A DNA stretch of 64,000 nucleotides from NCBI GenBank assembly GCA_000818945.1, contig KN805437.1:94775-158774 (forward strand). Direction: 5' to 3'. Every line of letters begins with the position of its first letter. The first letter of the stretch is position 1. Source of the stretch: Schizochytrium sp. CCTCC M209059 (taxonomy: Eukaryota > Sar > Bigyra > Thraustochytrida > Thraustochytriidae). Below the pieces are notes generated by a model. The model did no database searches, was not told where the DNA came from, and saw only the letters and a program-made list of their open reading frames with translations. Of the stretch, positions 47,698-60,100 are shown in pieces. The translations under genes and the position numbers were made by a program.

Positions 47698-48678
47698 TTT
47701 CAGTCTGCTTCTTGCAGCTGCTGCTGCAGTTGCTGCAGTTGATGCCGGCTGTCGCCAAGAGCCTAGTCGTGCTACTGCTGCTGCTGCTGCTGCCGCCGCC
47801 GCTGCTGCTCTTGCTGCCACTGTCGTCGCCGCCGTCGCCGCTGCTGCTGCTCTCGCTGCCGACGGCCGCAAAGTTTCTGCTCTGCTCGCAAAGCTCTGCT
47901 ACTAGGCCGGCCCTACCTAGCTTGTCTCAGTCGCTGAGTCGTGGTGGTGGTGGCGGCGGCGGTGGTGCTGGAGACAGATCCTCCTCCTCGTCGTCGTCAT
48001 TGTCGTCGCTGTAGTAGTATGCCACTGCTCCCTCCCTTATGTGTCCACAGTCAGTCATTCAGCAGCAGTAGCAGCTGCAGCAGAAGCAGCAGAAGAAGCA
48101 GCAGAAGAGGCAAGTCTCGCGGCGCGGACGTAGATGCGCATGCTCCACTTCACTTTAATTGTGGCAGATGTCGGTGCTCGTGCTTGTGCTGATGCTTTTT
48201 TTTTTTTTGGTGCTGCCGCGGCAATTTTCCTCTTTGTAGCCGTCATCAAAGGGCCGGCCGGACACCTTGGATAATCGCCGTTCGCCGCATACTGCACAGC
48301 ACATAACTTTAAGGGCGACGGCAATCACAGTCAGCCAGACACACAAAATACAGAAGATTGTTTTTTGTTACTTTTAAAAGACAAGGATGGTGGAAGTAGG
48401 GCTCTGCGAGGCTGGTTCCGAGCGCTTGCCGCACCGCACCGCGCGGCAAGAGCAAAGGCAAAGGCAAAAGCAGAGGCAGAGAGGCAAAGGCAGAAACAGA
48501 AGCATTATAAATACAGACGACGATGATGCTCTTCGACCTCCCCATACATAACCCACCCAACCCGACCAAATTTCTTTTCTGTTCTTTTCCCTTGTTCTTT
48601 CTTTTCCCTATCCTTTCATTTTCTCTCCCAGACTATGAGCCGATTGCTGCTTGCAAAAGCAAAAAAACTAGAGCTCAC
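47698..48678. other. Intergenic region with CTG/GCC and GCAAAG repeats
   Basis: About 1 kb. CTG/CCG trinucleotide runs lie at 47768-47860 (upstream of EPSP synthase), a GGTGGTGGCGGC run near 47941-47970, AGCAGCAG-rich sequence at 48061-48112, and GCAAAG/GCAGAG hexamer-like units at 48440-48503. Open frames here are repeat-driven. No gene was recognised. Confidence 0.6.
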
Positions 48679-49830
48679 TCACACAACCTGGACGCCGGGT
48701 CCCATGCCGGCTGCTGCGGGACTATCGACCTCATCCGTGAGACCATCCCAGGTCCCATCCGCACGGGGCCAGTGCACGCCGTCTCCGACAGGGCCGTCGC
48801 CGTAAAGGGGAAGAAACCAGTAGAGCGGCTTAGCGCCAAAGACTTGGCGAAAGTTTTCGCCGCGCGATAGACGATAAGGACGTGACGCATAATTGCCCTC
48901 GATCGTGGTCTGATTGCGGAATGTGAGCCACATGTGCGCAGAGAAGAAGATGGAGAGCGAAAAAGTAAAGACGCCATCAATGATGGCCCCTAGCAAGGTC
49001 ATCATGGAAAGGCCAAACGGGCCCAGACCGAGCATGTCGAGGATGGCGATTTTATCGTCATCCCCCATTCCAGATCCGCCCGGGCTCATTCGTCCACTCT
49101 TCTTGTTAAAAGAGGTGTTTTTGATGACGCCCGAATGAATTCGAAGGCCTGGGACACTGTCGTTTCGGATCACAACGTACAGGGCGAGCGAGGCAAAGAA
49201 ACACGTGATAAAGGCGTAGCCCACAAACTGAATGAAGAACTTGCGATTGAAAAAGCCAACGCAGTTGTTCACCCATGGACAGTAGTGGTCCATGTTGAGC
49301 ACAAGACGGCGGGTGATCGAGTCAAAATGCGATCGCGGTGGCTTAAAGTAGCCGCACCGCCCGCACTTGCGATACGGAGGATGTTCCATTTTGGCCACGC
49401 GAGCGTGCCAGCCCAAGGGGACAGTGCCTGGATCTGTCAGAGCTGTCTGGAAATAGCTCACGAGCGTCAATACAATGAGCACGTGGAAGATGAGCAAAAC
49501 AATCGAGCCCGTAGCGCTACCGTCCGCGTAAAAATGCATCATGGGCACGTAAGACAAAAGGACCAGGCCCACGACGAGGAACATCATACAGCTTCCAAGA
49601 ATCCGTGCTGCTCCGCACGGCGAGCATTGTTGTGGCGGTGCCTTGGTAAGCGCCACGGAGCCGGGTTGTCCCTCTGTCGGTCCGTCGAGCCCAATCGTCT
49701 CGAGAGTGCTTCGTGCTGCGTGTCTTTCCTTGAGCGACGTGCCGTCGGCGGACTCGCCCAACTCTATGTCCGTCTCGGCGTCCGTCTTGGCGTCCTGCTG
49801 CGCCACGAGCTCGTACACAGCGCGCGCCAT
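48679..49830 (-). CDS. DHHC-family palmitoyltransferase-like protein with decayed zinc site
   Basis: 383 residues from an ATG in good context (GCCATGG, 49830). Four membrane helices (about 75-95, 105-130, 205-230 and 280-305) flank the cysteine-rich domain, as in protein S-acyltransferases. The core reads YRKCGRCGYFKPPRSHFDSI, then TRRLVLNMDHYCPWVNNCVG. The catalytic Cys survives in a DHYC variant, but three zinc-binding Cys normally found between PPRSH and DHHC are replaced (HC to FD, later Cys to Thr and Leu). TTxE-like elements after the last helix are not obvious. It may be a zinc-independent acyltransferase, as for a few yeast members with atypical CRDs, or a non-catalytic relative. A (CGCT)n array lies 18-46 bases upstream of the start. 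Confidence 0.82.
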   Translation of the reverse strand: MARAVYELVAQQDAKTDAETDIELGESADGTSLKERHAARSTLETIGLDGPTEGQPGSVALTKAPPQQCSPCGAARILGSCMMFLVVGLVLLSYVPMMHFYADGSATGSIVLLIFHVLIVLTLVSYFQTALTDPGTVPLGWHARVAKMEHPPYRKCGRCGYFKPPRSHFDSITRRLVLNMDHYCPWVNNCVGFFNRKFFIQFVGYAFITCFFASLALYVVIRNDSVPGLRIHSGVIKNTSFNKKSGRMSPGGSGMGDDDKIAILDMLGLGPFGLSMMTLLGAIIDGVFTFSLSIFFSAHMWLTFRNQTTIEGNYASRPYRLSRGENFRQVFGAKPLYWFLPLYGDGPVGDGVHWPRADGTWDGLTDEVDSPAAAGMGPGVQVV

Positions 49831-50349
49831 GGCTACTTGGGTGTAGCTCGCTCGCTCGCTCGCTCGCTCGCTCGCTAGCTGGACTGGCCAGTCTGGGTTT
49901 GGAGCTTTACTCACGCCCCCGCTCGGCGCTGTGCACTTGCAGAAGAGAATACGGCCGGGCCCGTCACTGCCAGCTCGCCTCTCCTCAGTGTCGTGCCAAG
50001 CGACACCAAGATGCGGCACAGTCTCGCACAGGGCTGACGCGCGGACGCGCGCGCGCGCGCACAGGCACACACAAGTCCTCACGTGCTGTCGGCGCGCGGC
50101 GCAACGCGGCGACTCTGTTCTGTCTCTCATCAATAGACTCGGCGTATTTTTGTCCAATTTTTTTTTTCGAGGGGGATTTCATTTTTTATGATGATCATCA
50201 ATCAAGCAAGCAAGCAAGCAAGCAAGCGAGCCTTGGTAAGAGGCCGGCCTGTTGTAAGGTGCGTCAGTCAATATAAGCTTCTTCCTTTTTTCTTCTTCTT
50301 CTTCTTCTTCTTCTCCTTCGTTACTTTGCTTTCGGCAACGATCATCAGC
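49831..50349. other. Intergenic region, DHHC promoter / PARP-zinc-finger 3' flank
   Basis: 519 bases. Besides the CGCT array it has alternating GCGCGC at 50041-50062, a (CAAG)n run at 50203-50228, and a (TTC)n run at 50290-50316. No gene was recognised. Confidence 0.55.
49848..49876. repeat. (CGCT)n tetranucleotide microsatellite
   Basis: Seven CGCT units within 20-50 bases upstream of the DHHC-protein ATG, so very likely transcribed in its 5' leader. Confidence 0.92.
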
Positions 50350-51744
50350 TCAAGCAAAGTCGCCACGCTCATCCATGGCCCGAAGCTCCTCGACTCTCTC
50401 GAGCGAGCCGGTCGAAAGAATCTCATCAATTTTCTCTCCCGTACGAGCACCAACGTTGGAGAGCTTCTTTTTGGAATTTGCCTTGCTCACTTCCTTGCCC
50501 GAAGTGATCTTAAAGGTCGCGCCGCGAATGGCACTCACGGCAAGCTTGAGGGCCACAACCTTGCGCTCCCAGTCAGTGCCTTCTTTTGCCTTGGCTTCGA
50601 GGACCGCGAGCTCGTCAATAAGGTTGGCAATCTTGGTGTTGTCCTCGCACCGCGCCTTGGGTCGATTCTCCTCCTCAGCCTTCGCGGCCGCCTTGGCCGC
50701 GGCTGCGGTCCCAAACTCGCCAAGCATATCTTTGAAGGCAACCATGAGGTCATAATCGCCATCGTCATTTTGACTGGCCATCACGGCCTGGCCTGCACGC
50801 TGCAGTGCCTTGGCCTCGTCGTCCGGGATGGCAAGATCCATTTGCTTGCTCACCTTGACAAGCTTGATGGCTTTGTCGCGCGGCGTAGCATCCTCGGGGA
50901 GACTCTTGAAAGCCGCTTCGACCTTTTTCAGATCCGACTTGCTCAGCGTAGCAGCTGCGGCCTCGCCCTTGGCGCTGGCACTCTTGTCCTTGTCTTCTTC
51001 TTCCGCTTCTTCCGGAGTTAGCCACTTGCCGCGGCCGGCTTCCTCGACCGGAGCGGTGAACCGGCAGTTTACGCGTTGGCCCACGGACTCGTCAAAATAC
51101 CCACTGCACTGTACGGTGTTGTGTTCCGTCAGCTCAAGCTTGCCATGTCCACATCCAGAGCACGGGAGGAGCCGTCCATTCTTTTCACCGTCCACACATC
51201 GCGTCACCAGGTCCGACTTGGTTCCCTTGAGTAGCTGCTTGTTCGCGCGCAGATAGTCCTTGAGTTCCGAGACATTCATCTTTTTGTATTTGGCCACCAC
51301 ATCATCGGATTCTTCCTCGAGGTCAATACCAAACTTTTGCCGCTTCTTGGACTCTTTCTTTTCCACCTTGACGCCGGATTCTTTCTTCGCCTTTTTCGAA
51401 GACTTCTTTCCTTTCTCTTCCTTGACGTCCCCGTCCTCTTTCTTGACGTCAGCCTTGGTGCGTTTCTTGCCTGTGTTTGACTTGGCGTCCTCGTAGGCTT
51501 CTTTGGCTGTTTTGCGTTCCGAAGGGGAAAGCTCGTCGAGGCCTTCAACATCGCTTAGCTCGAAACCCTCGCCTCGCTTCGGGTACATGAGGCAGCCGAT
51601 GTGCTGATACGCCTTAATGGTGCCAAACTTTTCATTCTCGGTCGACTTGATCCATCGCAGCTCGTCCTTTTGGATCTTCTCTTTGCATTTCTTGCACGCG
51701 GCCCGGCCCGACTTGGCCTTTTCCACGCCCCACGTCGCCGGCAT
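50350..51744 (-). CDS. PARP-type zinc finger / PADR1 protein lacking a PARP catalytic domain
   Basis: 464 residues from the ATG at 51744. Residues 1-90 form a PARP-type zinc finger: WGVEKAKSGRAACKKCKEKI, a C-x2-C pair, then YQHIGCLMYPKR supplying His and Cys. A Lys/Glu-rich linker follows, then a PADR1/zinc-ribbon segment at about 175-270 (VSELKDYLRANKQLLKGTKSDLVTRC, PCSGCGHGKLELTEHNTVQC, GQRVNCRFTAP), as in PARP1. In PARP1 these modules detect DNA nicks and relay activation. Here there is no WGR domain and no ADP-ribosyltransferase domain; the C-terminal 180 residues are helical, charged and unrecognised. It may be a nick-sensing adaptor or an end-binding scaffold. The frame is open upstream without ATG. 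Confidence 0.82.
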   Translation of the reverse strand: MPATWGVEKAKSGRAACKKCKEKIQKDELRWIKSTENEKFGTIKAYQHIGCLMYPKRGEGFELSDVEGLDELSPSERKTAKEAYEDAKSNTGKKRTKADVKKEDGDVKEEKGKKSSKKAKKESGVKVEKKESKKRQKFGIDLEEESDDVVAKYKKMNVSELKDYLRANKQLLKGTKSDLVTRCVDGEKNGRLLPCSGCGHGKLELTEHNTVQCSGYFDESVGQRVNCRFTAPVEEAGRGKWLTPEEAEEEDKDKSASAKGEAAAATLSKSDLKKVEAAFKSLPEDATPRDKAIKLVKVSKQMDLAIPDDEAKALQRAGQAVMASQNDDGDYDLMVAFKDMLGEFGTAAAAKAAAKAEEENRPKARCEDNTKIANLIDELAVLEAKAKEGTDWERKVVALKLAVSAIRGATFKITSGKEVSKANSKKKLSNVGARTGEKIDEILSTGSLERVEELRAMDERGDFA

Positions 51745-51865
51745 TGCGCGTTGCGAGTGGTCGTTAGCCTCACGGGCTGCGCTGTCCTGCGCTGTCCTGC
51801 GCTGTGCTTTCTTTACCCTCACCGCGCACAGCGCTTGCTGCTCGTGTGCGTGTGTGCGTGCGTGC

Positions 51866-51904
51866 GTGCTCGCTCGCTCGCTCGCTCGCTCGCTCGCTCG
51901 CTCA
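51866..51904. repeat. (CGCT)n tetranucleotide microsatellite
   Basis: About nine CGCT units roughly 120-160 bases upstream of the PARP-type zinc-finger ATG, preceded by GTGTGCGTGCGTGCGTG units. Confidence 0.92.
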
Positions 51905-52340
51905 CGAGGATGTCCGCTTCGTTCGTCTGTGCCGTGCGTCCTGTCGCGCGCACGCTCCGATGATCCTGATCTGCCTCAAGGCCAAGCAATGTCTTCACGT
52001 ACTATATACCTTTAGGCCTGCCTCTGCTTTGACCTCTTCCCCTTACCAGCAGGCGGACTCGACAGAAGAGAAGAGAAAGCGCAGGACATGCACTCTCGCA
52101 AGGAACTCGAGAAGGTTGGCCACGTGCCTGTGCCGATCGAAAAGCGGACGAAAGATGGGCTTGATGAGGTTGTTGTGGCGGATGGTCGACGTGAACGCAA
52201 GTTTGAAAAATTAGCTTTCTTTGCAAGTTGACAGACGAACAAGCACGCAACCAAAAGCAAAACTACGCGAGCAACCCAAAGCAAGCAAGCAAGTAGGCAA
52301 GCAACAATACTACGTATAAACAAGCACTCATTGAAGCACT

Positions 52341-52892
<552 letters not shown>

Positions 52893-54147
52893 CGCGCGTC
52901 ATTTCATCGTTTGGCACTCACGGTCAGTGGCCGCCCACCCGCCCAGCGTCCCTCCTATCTTTCTATCTTTCTATCTTCTTTCTTTCTTACTGTTAATCCA
53001 AATCCCTTCGACTCTCTCAAAACCATCTGCACGTCCACCCAGTGACCTTTCGAGCAACAGCCCGACAAACGAGCAAGCGAGGCAAGCTCGCTGCACGAGT
53101 TCCTCGGCGACGGCGGCCTCGAAGTCGTGCTGCTTGCTCGCTCTCCCGCATCCGACCCGCCCCCTCGCGATCCTCTTCTCGCCTGCTTGAAGTGAGTGTC
53201 TGTCTACGAGGCCTGCCTGCCTGCCTGCCTGCTTCGGCCTAGTCACTCGAACCAAGGCGCGAATGTAACGAGAGAAGCACGAGCGAAGAAAATCCAAGGA
53301 GCGCCGCGAGCAAACCATCCTCGCCGACCTTCCCGGGACCATCGCCCGGCGCGGCGCAGGTTCGAGCGAGACGCAGCGCCGCTCCCTCGCGCCGCTCCCT
53401 CGCGCACGCACGCACGCACGCACGCGCACGCGGGCGGGCAGGCGGAGGCAGGCGGAGGCAGGCAGGCAGGCGCAGCGCGGCGCGGCACGGCGGCTTCGTT
53501 TGGGCGGTTCGAATCGGGCCCGGCGAGCCCGGGTAAACGCGGACTTCTTCGCCGCCGCCGGCGGCCGCGGCCTCGCGACGCGACCGCGGGACCCGTGCCG
53601 GACCGCGCGGCCCTGCTCCCGCTCGCTCCGCGCGCCCCCGCGTGGAGACGCCGCGCTCGGACCGCGCGCAGCAACGGCGCCGGAGACCAGCAGACACGCC
53701 AGCCAGCTCTGCCTCGTCGCCTCCTTGCGACGCGAGTCGACGCGACGCGACGCGACCTGACCGAGCGTGCGGACCAGAAGACGCGCAGGGCCCGGCCGTC
53801 GGCGCGGACACGAAGCGAACGCGCGAGTCTCCCGCGAGCCTCGTGCTGCCTTTGATCCTCGCGCGAGTCCGAGTTCGCAGGAGAGCCGTCTCGGCCAGGA
53901 TCCTTCGTTTCTCCCCGTCTCCGTCCGAAGATAGAGATACATATCCTGCCCCTTGGTCCCTGCTCTGCTCTGCGCGAGCGCTCCCTTCCTTGCGCAGCTC
54001 GGCACATCACAACTCAACACAACACGGCACAACTCAACACGGCTCAGAGAAACGTGGATCGGCGCTCGGAAACGCTGAAATCGCCAGGCCAGTAAAAGGG
54101 CCGAATCTCACGAGCTCGACGACGACGACGACAACGGCAAAGCAACG

Positions 54148-57100
54148 ATGGGCGCCACACCTCGTGATATCGATCCTCCAGGCGTTAATCCCGGCGCCGC
54201 GGGCGCAGGCAATAACGCCAACGTCAGCATGCAACAGACGACGCCGAGCGGAATGGACCGCCAGCAGCTCCAACAGCTCACATATGTTTCCAACATGTAT
54301 AACGAGAAACAAAGCGTCGAATATGCGCCATGCGGTAAAGCCATGACCGTGGCACTCCAATTTGCCGGGTCCCCAGAAGTGGAGGCCTTCATGCGCGAAT
54401 GCATCGAGGGCGTTGTAGGAATCTTCCTCGAACAGACAGCACACTCTGTCTTGGTCAGGCTCCTCCATAATTTCCAAGTCGTTCTGCAGGGTACATGCGA
54501 GCTAATCCTTCATGACCTCAAAAAAAACCAGCACGTGCAGTACCTCCAACTTCTGGCGCGTATTTTGAGCCCAGACGCTGTCTTTTACTCGACGCCTGAC
54601 GCCATGGATGCTGAATTGACCTCTCGAGAGGTGATCAAACGCTCGCGTGGGTTTAAAGTACGTGAAATTGTGGTGAAAACCTTTTACGAAAAAGGCGGCT
54701 TCGATCTCCTTGAGCAAATGATGACGGGAAAGGTGCCCGTGCGCCGCACGCAGGGCGGAACAGGAGATCTTGGCGTCTCGGAAACTGCAGGCGGCGCCTC
54801 GACCGGAGAAAACCTCAACTCTTCCTCTTCTTCAACCGGGCAAGCCCGGTCGCTGACCGCAAACGAAGTCGTGCTCTTGCTCGAACCCTTTGTTCAGGCA
54901 CAGGACTTACTTGGCCGAGAGCGCGCTGAGGCAGCTTGCCGCGCTGCCATTCAAGCTGTGGAGCGCATGGACGAAGAGGCCCTCAAGACGCAGCGCACGG
55001 TCGAGCTCGCCAAGTTGCGCAAGGCTCTCAAGGTTGTCTTGGGTGACGACGAGCGCCTTCGCTACTTTTTGCGGACCCTTGCGCTTCGTACGTTTACCTC
55101 GAGCGCCTTTCAGCTGCGTAAGCTCGGCCTCGATCTCATCGGGGAGCTCGTGACCGACGCGCAACAGGCGGAGGCACGCTCCCTGGGATCCACCGGCGGC
55201 CTTGGATCTTCAATTTCAACGACAGCGCCCCCTCCGCCGCCACCACCGCCGCCAGCAGGCGCGGGGGCGGCCGATGATAACATGTTTGACACCAAATCCA
55301 TGCACGAGTGGCTCGTGGACAACGAAGTTCTTGAAAAACTGTTCGGGTCCACGGACGCCTTGCACCCCGCTCTCGTGGGTCGCAGCCAGCGACTTTTGGA
55401 GTTCATGGCGCGCGGAGCAGCCATGCAGGAGAAACACGTCGATCTCATGTTCAAGTGCTGTGTTGGTCACCACGACTCTGTGCGAGGTGCTGTTCAGTCC
55501 CTTCTCGCCGAGCTCGCGGTCGATCACGACGTGCATCCGCCCACGGCTGCCTATATTCTCCGCTGTGCCTCTCGCCTTGTCGACGACCACCGCGGCGACA
55601 TGCTGTTTTTTGTGGAGAAACTCATGAGTTGCGGCACCGCGTCTGCTGGCTACAAGTCAAACCTTTCACTCTGTGAGGTGAGCGTGCTGCAAGCGCTTCT
55701 GGATTTGCTCTGGCGTCTTCTCGAGACGACGACCGACCTGAGTAGTCCACGCCGTAAGCAGCTTGTGGACTTTGTTGTCGAGGTGCTTCGGATGCCAAAC
55801 GCTTGCATGCTTCGTGCGCGCCACATTGCCACCTACATTGAGATTCTCCAGGCCTCTGCACAAGATGCGCAAGCGACAAAGCCAGAGACAGCCTCGCAAG
55901 CCGTGCGCATCTCCACCGCGTATGAGCTTTTGCAAAAGATCATCCTCATGTTTGACGTGATTCAGGTGAGCCCATCGCCGCTATCCTCGACGGGACGTTC
56001 CTTTGTCAATAGCACGTTTGAAAGCGCCTCGCAGTCCTATTCTGCGGCATTTTCCGGAAGCAACGCGTCCTTCGAGTCCAGTCCCGATAACGGTGCTAGC
56101 CTTGCTGCAGATGCAGACGCCATCAACCCATCCTCCTCGCGTGACGCACCAGGCACAGGCGACGAGGAGACGCACGCCTCACTCATTCTTCAAGAAGACG
56201 AGGATGGCGCGAAACAGCTCCGCACGCAGAGCGGCCTTATCCTCGAGCTTCAGGAGCGCTACAAGCTGCTCGAGCTCGTTGTCGAAGAAATCAAAGCCCA
56301 CTGCCACCGGACGAGCATGAGCGTCAAGGTGACACGGGAACAGCTTCTTACGCACATGCAGACGCTCCAGATTCGGCTTGACTTTCTCCAATATTGTGTG
56401 TCGCGGTCGCGTCTCATGCTCAAGTTTGAGCTCGTGCATCAACTTTGGGAAGCCCTCGCGCAGCCGCTCGAGCGAGAAATTTGCATGGTCTGGCTACGCC
56501 AAGTGGCCGTCGTCGACAACGGACTCTGTCCGGGCCTCTCGGCCGAGGTTACAAGTCAGGTTTTCTCACAGCTTCTCTGCGGGGACATGGAGTTCAAGCA
56601 GCTGAGCGAGCCTGGTTTCAAGTGCTTTTCTGCCTTCTTTCTTGACGTCAATCGTGCAGAGGACATTCTTGATGGCGAGGCGCTTAATCATATTGGTGTC
56701 GCGAATGCCACCTCCGAGTCCATCTCCTCTACGATTCTTGATACTCATGTAAAGGCCGCCGATGCAGAGAGCTCCGCCGCAGCAGGAGCCTCCGCGGCTC
56801 CCGTCTCGGCATCCTCTTCGACCCCGTCGCAGGAGGGAAACAACAATACCTCTTCTCCATCCTCGCAGGTAGTCGAGACAGAAAATGGTGGCAACGGCAG
56901 CACCACCACCACCATCAGCAGTGGCAAGGGCGAAAAAGTGAAGAAGATGCAAAAGCATCGGTCTTCTATCTTCACCGAATTCAACCAGACGCCACGCAAC
57001 CGATCCTCGGGTACGGAACCCTCTTCGGCCACGGGAAGTAACCCGGCGGCGACGTCTTTGACTTCACCCAACAACGCTCTCTCACCCAGCGCCCTGGCCT

Positions 57101-60100
57101 CCTCGCGCATGTCCGGCTTCAGTTTATCCAGCGGGGCCACCCGATCTGACCAGTCGAGCGCAGGCGATATCCGCATCAGCGTTGTAAAGAGAGCCGACGT
57201 TGTTGGTATCGACACGCTCTGGCGCATTGTCGAGTCCGCACCCGAAGCAACCTCGGCGCGTGCCATGGATCTCTTGCTGCAGGTTCAATGCAGGATTGAG
57301 GCTCTTGGCTCGGAAACGGCAAGTACAAGTGCTTCCGATGTCGACATCAGCGAGGATCCGATCATGGAAATTGCTGGAGACCTCGAGCCTGACGCCGGGG
57401 CCTCAGGGCATCACCTGGCTGACCAAAAGACTGGACTTGAGCGCAGAAGAGCATTTCTCGATCGCACCTTTGCTTTACTCGAGCAGTCTGTCACATCTAA
57501 AGGGTCTGGAACGGCGCGTGTGCAACGTTGCATTCGTCTCATCACCAACTACCTCAATGCGTTTCCGCAGACGGCGCGTCTCATTCCCCACGCGCCGCCG
57601 CGGGGCGCAGAGCTCCACTTTCAGGTGCATCATGACAAAGTTCTCTTGTTTTCGAAGCGCGATATCGGTAAGGCGCTGCAAATCAGTGTTCCTGGTACCA
57701 TCACATCGCAAGTACGACGCGCACAGGCTGCCCGATACATGCATGGCATGATCTTGGATTATGACGAGGTATCAAAGGAGCATTCGATTTGGCTTGTCGA
57801 CGGCTCCCGAATCAGGCGCGATATGGGGTCCATGGATCCATTGGACCACAGCATAAAGTCGGCCTCTTCGAACAACACATATCAGATGCTCGCGCGCGCC
57901 ACGCTTGATCCAAGGACTCTCCCCGTGCAGCCATCGCCAGGCGTTATTGCTGAAGATGATGTCGAGCAGGCTGCACGGAGCTATCGAGCGCTCCTTCTGC
58001 ACGCGCGCGAGAAACACACGCTGGGTGCTCTGCAGCAGATGATCCTCGAGGATCTCGTCGCCAAGGACGAACTGCATTGTCCTTTGAATCAGCGTACCAT
58101 TTCTTTGAGCGTGCCAATTTTTCACAAATCGCAACGTGGTCTTGGACACAATCAGCAACCCGGTCAGTTCGTAAGCCGGAGCGCCGATTACGGACACGAA
58201 CGCGTGTTGATTGGCATGCAGAATACACTCGACAGCATTCTTCCCGAAGCGGATCAAGCCGCTGGCGTGAACCGCACAGCGACTTCGCGCATTCTGCGTT
58301 ACGTGGTCTATGTTGACGTCGATGAGACGGCGGAGACGGAGGCGCCCATTTCTGAGGTGGAGCGCGACGCAGACTTGCCATCGATGCTCATCACCACCGA
58401 AGGCAGCAAATATGTAAGCATGCTGATGCGCTTGCTCGACGATCCATCCATCTCCAACACGACCCGCGTCGAGCTCTGGGAGCTCTTACAGACCCTGCCC
58501 ACCGATCAAGGTATGCTTCGTCGACTCAGCGAGGCTTCCAAGACAGCTGTCAATTGGGCCGAAGAGCTGCGCCCACATGGGCCGTACATGCTTCGTGCCC
58601 TGTATGTGCTCATGATCGTCAATCGTCTCATTGGCAATCAGCAGTCGCGCTCGAGTTTCGAGATGTCAAATGGGACTGCCATTGCTGAAGACCTCGATGA
58701 GGGTGACGACGACGACGATGATGACGATGATGTCTCGATGGAAGAAGGTTTTGTAGCGTCCAAATCGTCCTCGAGAGGCGTTGTGGAAAATGGTTCGCTC
58801 ACTGAGGCGAGCACGTGGCGCAGCTACTTTTTCAAGACGGAGGGCTTTCAGGAGGTTGTCTGGCTCCTTGGCCGCATTCTCTCCGAATCATCGGATACCG
58901 GTCGCGTCGAGCAAGGATGGTACTGGGTGTGGCAGCAGTCTGTGGCGCTCCCTGTGATCATGCGAATCATTCGCTTCTGTGTACGCGGATCCCTTGCCGG
59001 AACGACAAGTGGCTCTGCGCAGGATCCGCATACTGGCAAGAATGCTGCTCCTTCGCGAGTGCAAGCCGGCGGCCGGGTCAAAGACGTTCAAATGGAAGAC
59101 TTCAAGCCAGCGCGCGGCATGGCGTTCAGTCCAGCGTCGAAAGAGTCCATCTCGCGGCACTCGGATCTCAAGCTTTTGGCGCGTAACTTGTCCGTTCTCA
59201 TCGTTCTCGCGCACCGCGCGACATGTTCCCAGAGCGGCATTCATGCTGAGGCGGAGCGCATGGCTAGCGCATCGCAGGAAATGGTAGCGAGCGGCGGCGG
59301 AGATGCTGAAGAAGTTCCTATTCCGTCATTGCCTGAAGACGGCCCTGACGAAGACGAGACGGAAGACGACGAGAGCGACGAACCAGCGGAGATAGAGTCA
59401 GGTTTTGGGTATGGTGAAGATGACCTCGGCATGACGCTGGACCGCGATGCGTCCGCGGGAGGACGCGGAAACGGCAAAGACCAGGCCAGCGAAAGCGACA
59501 ATGCCATGCTCGAGGTCCTGGTCGATGCGGTGCAGACTTCCTTTATGGTTTTGCAATCGAACGAGGCTCTCGGTGCCGAGTTTCTCGCATCACAAGTTCA
59601 ACACCAGCAGGCGCACCACCTTGCGTGGCTCGGTGCATCATCAGTTGTTGATGTTCTCGCCCTCAGTCGTTTCTCGGTTGTGCGTGATATGCTCCGAGAG
59701 CTCTTGTCCATGCTTTGTTCCTTTTCTGAAGAGAACAGGCTCGCCGTGGAGTCACTCGCTCACGAGACCTTGTACACGATACCTCGGAACTGCCCAACAT
59801 GCGACGACTATTTTGATTTTCTGCGCAGGGAGATCATCCAAGGCCAATTCCGAGTCGACCGGTTCACGCGGCTTGTTATTGCTCGTCTAGTACAGTACCC
59901 CGCGCTCTCGCGGCAGCAGATTCGGCGCGAAGCTAAGCTGTTGAACTCTTTCGGCGCTGCGCTGCGTGCACAGACCTTTAAGCCACGTCCAGGCAGGCCT
60001 CGCCGCTCTGTCGCAAATGAGGACTCTCCGCAGTATATTGCCATCAAAACGGTGACGCTGACGCTCTTGGATGACACCCTCATTGGATATCTGGATCTGA

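Noticed and set aside
46528..47742. 404-residue plus-strand open frame
   Set aside because: Antisense shadow of EPSP synthase; Arg/His-rich with no domain.
53495..53515. GGTTCGAATC resembling a tRNA B box
   Set aside because: No A box at proper distance and no cloverleaf visible; no tRNA gene could be supported anywhere in the window.
53196..54032. Several overlapping 190-350-residue open frames on both strands
   Set aside because: Very GC-rich sequence gives stop-poor frames; Arg/Ala-rich composition, mutual overlap and no domain resemblance.
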